A stretch of DNA of 64,000 bases, from the NCBI GenBank assembly GCA_947000775.1, contig CAMQGK010000318.1, positions 5,320,001 through 5,384,000 of the forward strand. The letters run 5' to 3'. Position 1 is the stretch's first letter. Each line of letters opens with the position of its first letter. The notes below the pieces were generated by a model. The model did not search any database. It was not told where the DNA came from and was given only the letters and a program-made list of their open reading frames with translations. The position numbers and the translations under genes were made by a program. The DNA comes from Pterois miles. Taxonomy: Eukaryota; Chordata; Actinopteri; Perciformes; Scorpaenidae. Positions 59,290-64,000 of the stretch are shown piece after piece.

Positions 59290-59830
59290 AGGGGTGGGCA
59301 TTTATTCTGGGGGGCCACATGAGAAACCCAGATTGTTGCCGGGGGCCGAACAAATACTGTCAGTTGTAACCTCTATTTTATCACTATAGAAAACAGCAGT
59401 TATTATACTGAAAATCACTCCAAACAGCTTATTATTAAGAAAATGACATTATATACAGGAGTCTTTGAACCACACAGGACTAACTGTTTTGGGTAGTAAA
59501 CATGTAAACAACGTTTCCATTAACAAAACTTAACATTAACACTTACATTTACCATTAAACTTAACATTAACACTTACATTTACCATTAAACTTAACATTA
59601 ACACTAACATTTCCTTCTTTCGCTGCATGCAGCTTTGTAAAATGTCCCTGCTGCTTTAGTATCTTAGCCAGCAGCCCCTCGGCTGGCCTCTCCTTCTCAT
59701 CTCCAGACAGGTTTCTGTATTTTTCTGCATGTTTTGTCTCAAAGCGACAGCTGAAGTTGTATTCTTTGAATACAGACACGTTTGTCGCAAACTAAGCACA
59801 CAGTTTTACCACCAACCTCTAACCGCAAAA
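59290..59830 (-). mobile_element. hAT transposon remnant (ZBED/GTF2IRD2-like transposase family)
   Basis: Left edge CCAGGGGTGGGCA followed by GGGGGCCACATGAGAAAC is typical, from memory, of fish hAT ends. The coding relic is on the minus strand. Its other end is not resolved. Within it, 59529-59617 is a 31-bp direct repeat (CTTAACATTAACACTTACAT...) of nearly three units. Confidence 0.65.
59567..59810 (-). pseudogene. hAT-type transposase N-terminal relic, frameshifted
   Basis: One frame gives VGGKTVCLVCDKRV, a CxxC half of a zinc finger. A second frame gives SVFKEYNFSCRFETKHAEKY then RNLSGDEKERPAEGLLA, which matches the HxxxKH-AxKY region of the hAT transposases behind ZBED/GTF2IRD2-like proteins. 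A frameshift near 59775 separates them and the rest of the protein is absent. Confidence 0.7.
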
Positions 59831-60229
59831 AAAATACTTAGCAGCCCATGACTTATTATACACGTGCCGCCCCAGCAGGTGACGCTACTTCAAACATCAC
59901 TCACATCAATTTACATCAATGTTACGTCTGACAGGAAAAAGCACGCTAACAAAACAATAAAAATCGACAGAAAGTAAATCGGTATTATGACATACATGGC
60001 AAACATTGTCTGATTCCAGCTTCTCAAATGACAAGCAAAGAAGCGAATTGAAGACATCACCATGGCCTCTTTAGCATAGTTTTGCTAATGTAAGACTGTC
60101 TTTTGTATTTAGGCAAAGCTCTTACGTGGCTGCTTGCATTCAGACAACATTAGATTTTTGAGAGGTTTGACTACTTTTGTAAAATGTTGTTTTGGTATCA
60201 ATCCCACAACTCGGGTATCATGTGTTTTA

Positions 60230-60649
<420 letters not shown>

Positions 60650-61757
60650 TCAGTAGAGCAGAATGACAGTCAAATGCACAATTCAAGTATGAACACGAGC
60701 TGGGACACCTCCCTGAAGTAACACACGGAGTTCTCGCCTGGATTCATAATGCGAGAATGTTTGTATGAGAGAGCGTGTGGAGAAGGCCGCTCTGCCTGCA
60801 AGGAGGAATTACCCCAAAATGCTGCATGACCTTTACTCTGCATCTCTATATTTTTACTGCCAATGCATGCTAATTTCATCAAAGAAGAGCTGAGTGTTTC
60901 GCAAGAATGACTGTATAGCATTCATAACATGATTAATATGTTTGTGAAAGCGTAACGTCCGTCTCTTTGGTCCTCCTCGCATCAGTGCATCTGACAGACG
61001 CTTCACAATAACGACTCTGCTAAATAGAACAGAGGTGGCCAATGCACTTAGCTTCAGATGGGGTCAGACTGGTCGGCTCTGGAATTAAAACCGACAGATT
61101 ACATTTTGTACTAATGACATCTTGGGTGCCACAGCCAGAGAAACAGTATCTGCAGTATTTATTTATTTTTATTTTTTTTTTAACTAATCCCTTTCTGAGG
61201 GAAGCACTGGCTGCTACTGCTCCACTAGTCCGGGACTTCGCAGCTGCCAAGCACACAGCAATGTATCGCTCTATTAATCTACATCCCTGTCGTAACAAGA
61301 GAGCCACCACTAGAGTCTCATTACAGGTGCAGAGCCCTGTTTGAAACTGGCATAGGACATGCAAACATAAAAATACCTTCACATTAAAAACTAAATGGCT
61401 CCTTACATGAATATGACGTAGAAATAATGACAGGAACCACCAAGGGAACGAAGCTAGAAAACTCAGTGCTTGCATGAATAACATTACATTAGCTGCTCTC
61501 TCTTTGGTTTAAGTACACATGACATACTCTTCTTGATCCTTTAACAGTGGATCCCCAGTGCGTCATCTCCAGAGGACCAGAGGATCACAGTTAAAAAGGG
61601 TTTAAATAAATAAATACATAGTGCATGGGTGGGTTACAGCTAGACCTGGGTGCAATCACATGACACATTATGTTTGTGTTGGTTTTTACAGGCAGGTCCA
61701 GAAAGACTGAATATGTGACACAGCATTCAGACACATTTTTGCCATTAGCATTATTAT

Positions 61758-62084
61758 TTGTGTGCATTAGCACATTATTATTGTGTTAATTTTGATAGCC
61801 TTATAATTAACATTAAATCGTTGGTTTGGGGTGTTCATTCAAAATTTGACAATTAATATTTCTACAGGTATATTTAGATAAAAAATATGCTAAAATATAA
61901 AAGGAAACGGCCAGTTTGGTTTTCCTCCCGTAGTGTATGAATGTTTGGTACAGGGGTTTGGTTTTCTTATGTCGTGCCTTGTTACTGCCTGCTCGCTCTA
62001 GGCTTTGCTTTGATTGTGTGCATTGCACATTTTTTGTGTTATTTTGATAGCCTTATAATTAACATTAAATCGTTGGTTTGGGGT
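61758..62084 (+). repeat. Pair of about 75-bp direct repeats
   Basis: 61758-61833 and 62012-62084 share TTGTGTGCATT-GCACATT, then TTTTGATAGCCTTATAATTA, ACATTAAATCGTTGGTTTGG. They flank about 180 bp of unrelated sequence, which looks like either a small duplication or the ends of an unidentified element. Confidence 0.85.
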
Positions 62085-63198
62085 TTCTTTGTCTGTGAGT
62101 CTCTGAGTTGTGTCTCAGGACATAATTTCTCTTATTAGTGTCAGTTCACAACACTATACAGGGGTTTATATGAAAGGAGAACATCTTTTTTTCTTCAGCT
62201 GGGGTGAAGATAATCTATTGCACGGGGATCTCTGGCACTAAGTGATTTCAAATATATACAGGTCATGGTTAAAACTGCTTAAAAAAAGTACTTTTTTCCA
62301 TAACTTTTCCAAAGCCTTTTAGGATTTCATGTGTTTGCAAAACACCTGGAAAGCCTGGAAAACATGATTTTCAAATTCCAGTGTTATTCCATCCCGTGCA
62401 AACCCAGCTGACATATGACAGCATGACAAACATTTGCTAGTCGTCGTATTACACCGCTGCTCTTACTTCTTGTCCTGATGCTCAGATTGTGGCAGAACAA
62501 CCGCTACTGGCAGATACTGTTTTGCACCCAGGTCTGGGGTGACTTCTACAGCTCTTAAGATAAAATTACTTTTTCCTTTTCAGCCTGAATCTTATTTTCA
62601 AGGTCTGGCACTCGGCTAAACAAAGACAACAGAATTTATTGGGGTAAGCATAGCAAGTCTTGAACAGAACTCTCAAAGGCTCCAATTTTCCACATTTTCA
62701 AAATTGCTTATTTGGGGGACAAGAAAGTGTTTTAAATCTCCTGGAAACTCTTACAATTATTGCCAGTCTTCAACACTTCAGGTAAAATTTACAGGATAAC
62801 CTACCAACTGAACCCACGCACTGACTCAAAAAACAAAAAAACTTGGAGCAGCACCATGGGGAGGTCATACTGAATGCGAAGCCATACACTACTAAAGCAG
62901 TAAATCTCAAAATTATTTATGTGGTTGTTGCTTAACAGGGTTGAGATCAGTGTTGTCTACACAGATGGATGCCATCATAAAGATGTTTTTAGCCGAGTCT
63001 GCATCTCCAAAATCTCTTCGGGGCAGCTGGTGTGTAACATGTCATAACTGATAGTAATTTCCCAAGCTATTAAGTCAGAGTCAGTAATAAATCTTTTACG
63101 TATTTACTAATGCCTTAAGATTCCCTTGAACAGATGATCCTTAATCTCAGAGGGGATTATCAGGTTAGATAGAGGTCAAATTAATAGAGAGCACTCAC

Positions 63199-63340
63199 AA
63201 GTAGAACTTCTCATCCCAGACCGGGTTGAGGTTGCCAAAGATGGTCTTCGTCCTGCGTTTGGTCTTGCCCACCTGGACGGTAACGTAAGGGTCGCTGGAG
63301 CCGGTTTTATCCTTGGCCTGTAAGCCCTGTGCACTCATGA
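63199..63340 (-). CDS. unc13c: unc13c exon A: first part of C2B domain
   Basis: 142 nt, 46 complete codons with two bases left over at each end. It reads from SAQGLQAKDKTGSSDPYV through NLNPVWDEKFY. The two aspartates in AKDKTG and SSDPY sit where C2 domains place loop-1 Ca2+ ligands, so the Ca2+ site looks intact. The acceptor is ctccag before 63340 and the donor is GTGAGTG starting at 63198. The split codon joins exon B as TT+C (Phe) to give FECHN. The IFGNLNPVWDEKFYF wording fits UNC13C better than UNC13A. Upstream exons (rest of C2B start, C1 region) are not seen up to 64000. Confidence 0.92.
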
Positions 63341-63819
63341 CTGGAGACGAGACAGGGTTGGGAAAGTAACACAAGCAGCATATTAGACCATTGAGGGGAA
63401 CTTGTCCTGAATGTAATAACAGTACTCATCTATAACTTTGTTCACTCAGCTCAAGGGGCTGGAAAAATTGTCCTGGTAGCTGCGGTTTTACAGCAGTCTC
63501 TCAATCACAGTCACGAATCTTCCTCTGCATTTTATTTTAGTGCTTACTAGTCGGTTTCCTGAATTTGATTTATTTGATTCCAAGGTGTCAACATAAGAAT
63601 CAATGGTTTGTTACTGCCTACAACGACGCTGTTCACTTGCCAAGAGCTGAGGCAACTAAGCAGCTCAGTGGTTCATTGACAGCAGCCACATCTAATCTTT
63701 TTGTGTAACTTCTGTGAAACCTTAAGTACTTCTATGATGTATCTACTCCTGCATCCAGGCTATAGGTAGATTCCACTGTGTGTTAGCCCACTATGCTGAG
63801 CTAAGACTAAACTTCAGAG

Positions 63820-63820
<1 letters not shown>

Positions 63821-63872
<52 letters not shown>
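63821..63872. repeat. (CA)n microsatellite
   Basis: 26 CA units, about 480 nt upstream of exon A in the transcript; (UG)n in transcript sense. Confidence 0.97.
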
Positions 63873-63874
<2 letters not shown>

Positions 63875-64000
63875 AAGGTGCAGACTACAGAGAAGGAGAG
63901 ACAGTAGTATTTCACAGCGCCATAAAAGGGAAAAAGGACACTGGGCCATTAAATATGCATAAGTGACAGTCTAAATAATTCAGGGTACATATATATCCCT

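Noticed and set aside
61020..61484. 154-codon minus-strand frame
   Set aside because: No recognised domain. Exons A and B join directly in frame, so no coding exon is needed here.

Overview
The window is vertebrate, almost certainly teleost (percomorph-like), nuclear DNA. It is AT-rich, full of long (CA)n and (TA)n tracts, has a Tc1-like transposon, tRNA-derived SINEs with fish-type tails, hAT and pogo-like non-autonomous elements, and one host gene split into short exons by introns of 0.3 to 19 kb. There is no sign of bacterial or organelle sequence.

The only host gene I can support lies on the minus strand and spans the whole window: an UNC13 (Munc13) synaptic vesicle priming gene, best matched to the UNC13C (Munc13-3) paralog. 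Eleven consecutive coding exons (A to K, 63340 down to 1207; 1,384 nt, about 461 codons) join in frame with GT-AG junctions throughout. They encode most of the Ca2+/phospholipid-binding C2B domain (A, B), the linker (C) and the first part of the MUN domain (D to K). The N-terminal C1-containing part lies beyond 64000. The rest of MUN and the C2C domain lie before position 1.

Region by region (plus-strand order): 1-1.2 kb, a broken L2/CR1-like LINE end, then exon K. 1.3-20.5 kb, a 19-kb intron with a TIR-bounded repeat carrying a second repeat inside it, two copies of a GGGACGAT-type repeat, a large (AT)n tract, an inverted copy of repeat E, and a hAT-like element (F1) that has been invaded by a LINE end and a SINE end. 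20.5-24.7 kb, exons J and I with a 1.3-kb inverted-repeat-bounded element holding a 55-bp minisatellite. 24.7-35.7 kb, a second F element, a tandem repeat pair interrupted by a SINE with a perfect target duplication, a second 55-bp minisatellite, a (TA)n tract and a decayed Tc1-like transposon. 35.7-48.6 kb, exons H, G, F, E plus a hairpin, a second A-type repeat, a SINE and a pogo-like MITE. 48.6-64 kb, exons D, C, B, A with a hAT MITE (perfect 8-bp target duplication), a SINE with an internal duplication and a hAT transposase remnant.

The most useful points for follow-up are: long UG-repeats in the sense strand of the UNC13C transcript placed directly after two 5' splice sites; an unusual run of eight threonines in the otherwise conserved MUN domain; two 55-bp minisatellite arrays growing out of the same dispersed element; and direct sequence evidence that a SINE shares its 3' tail with an RTE-like LINE in the same window. 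I found no coherent new multi-gene system here.
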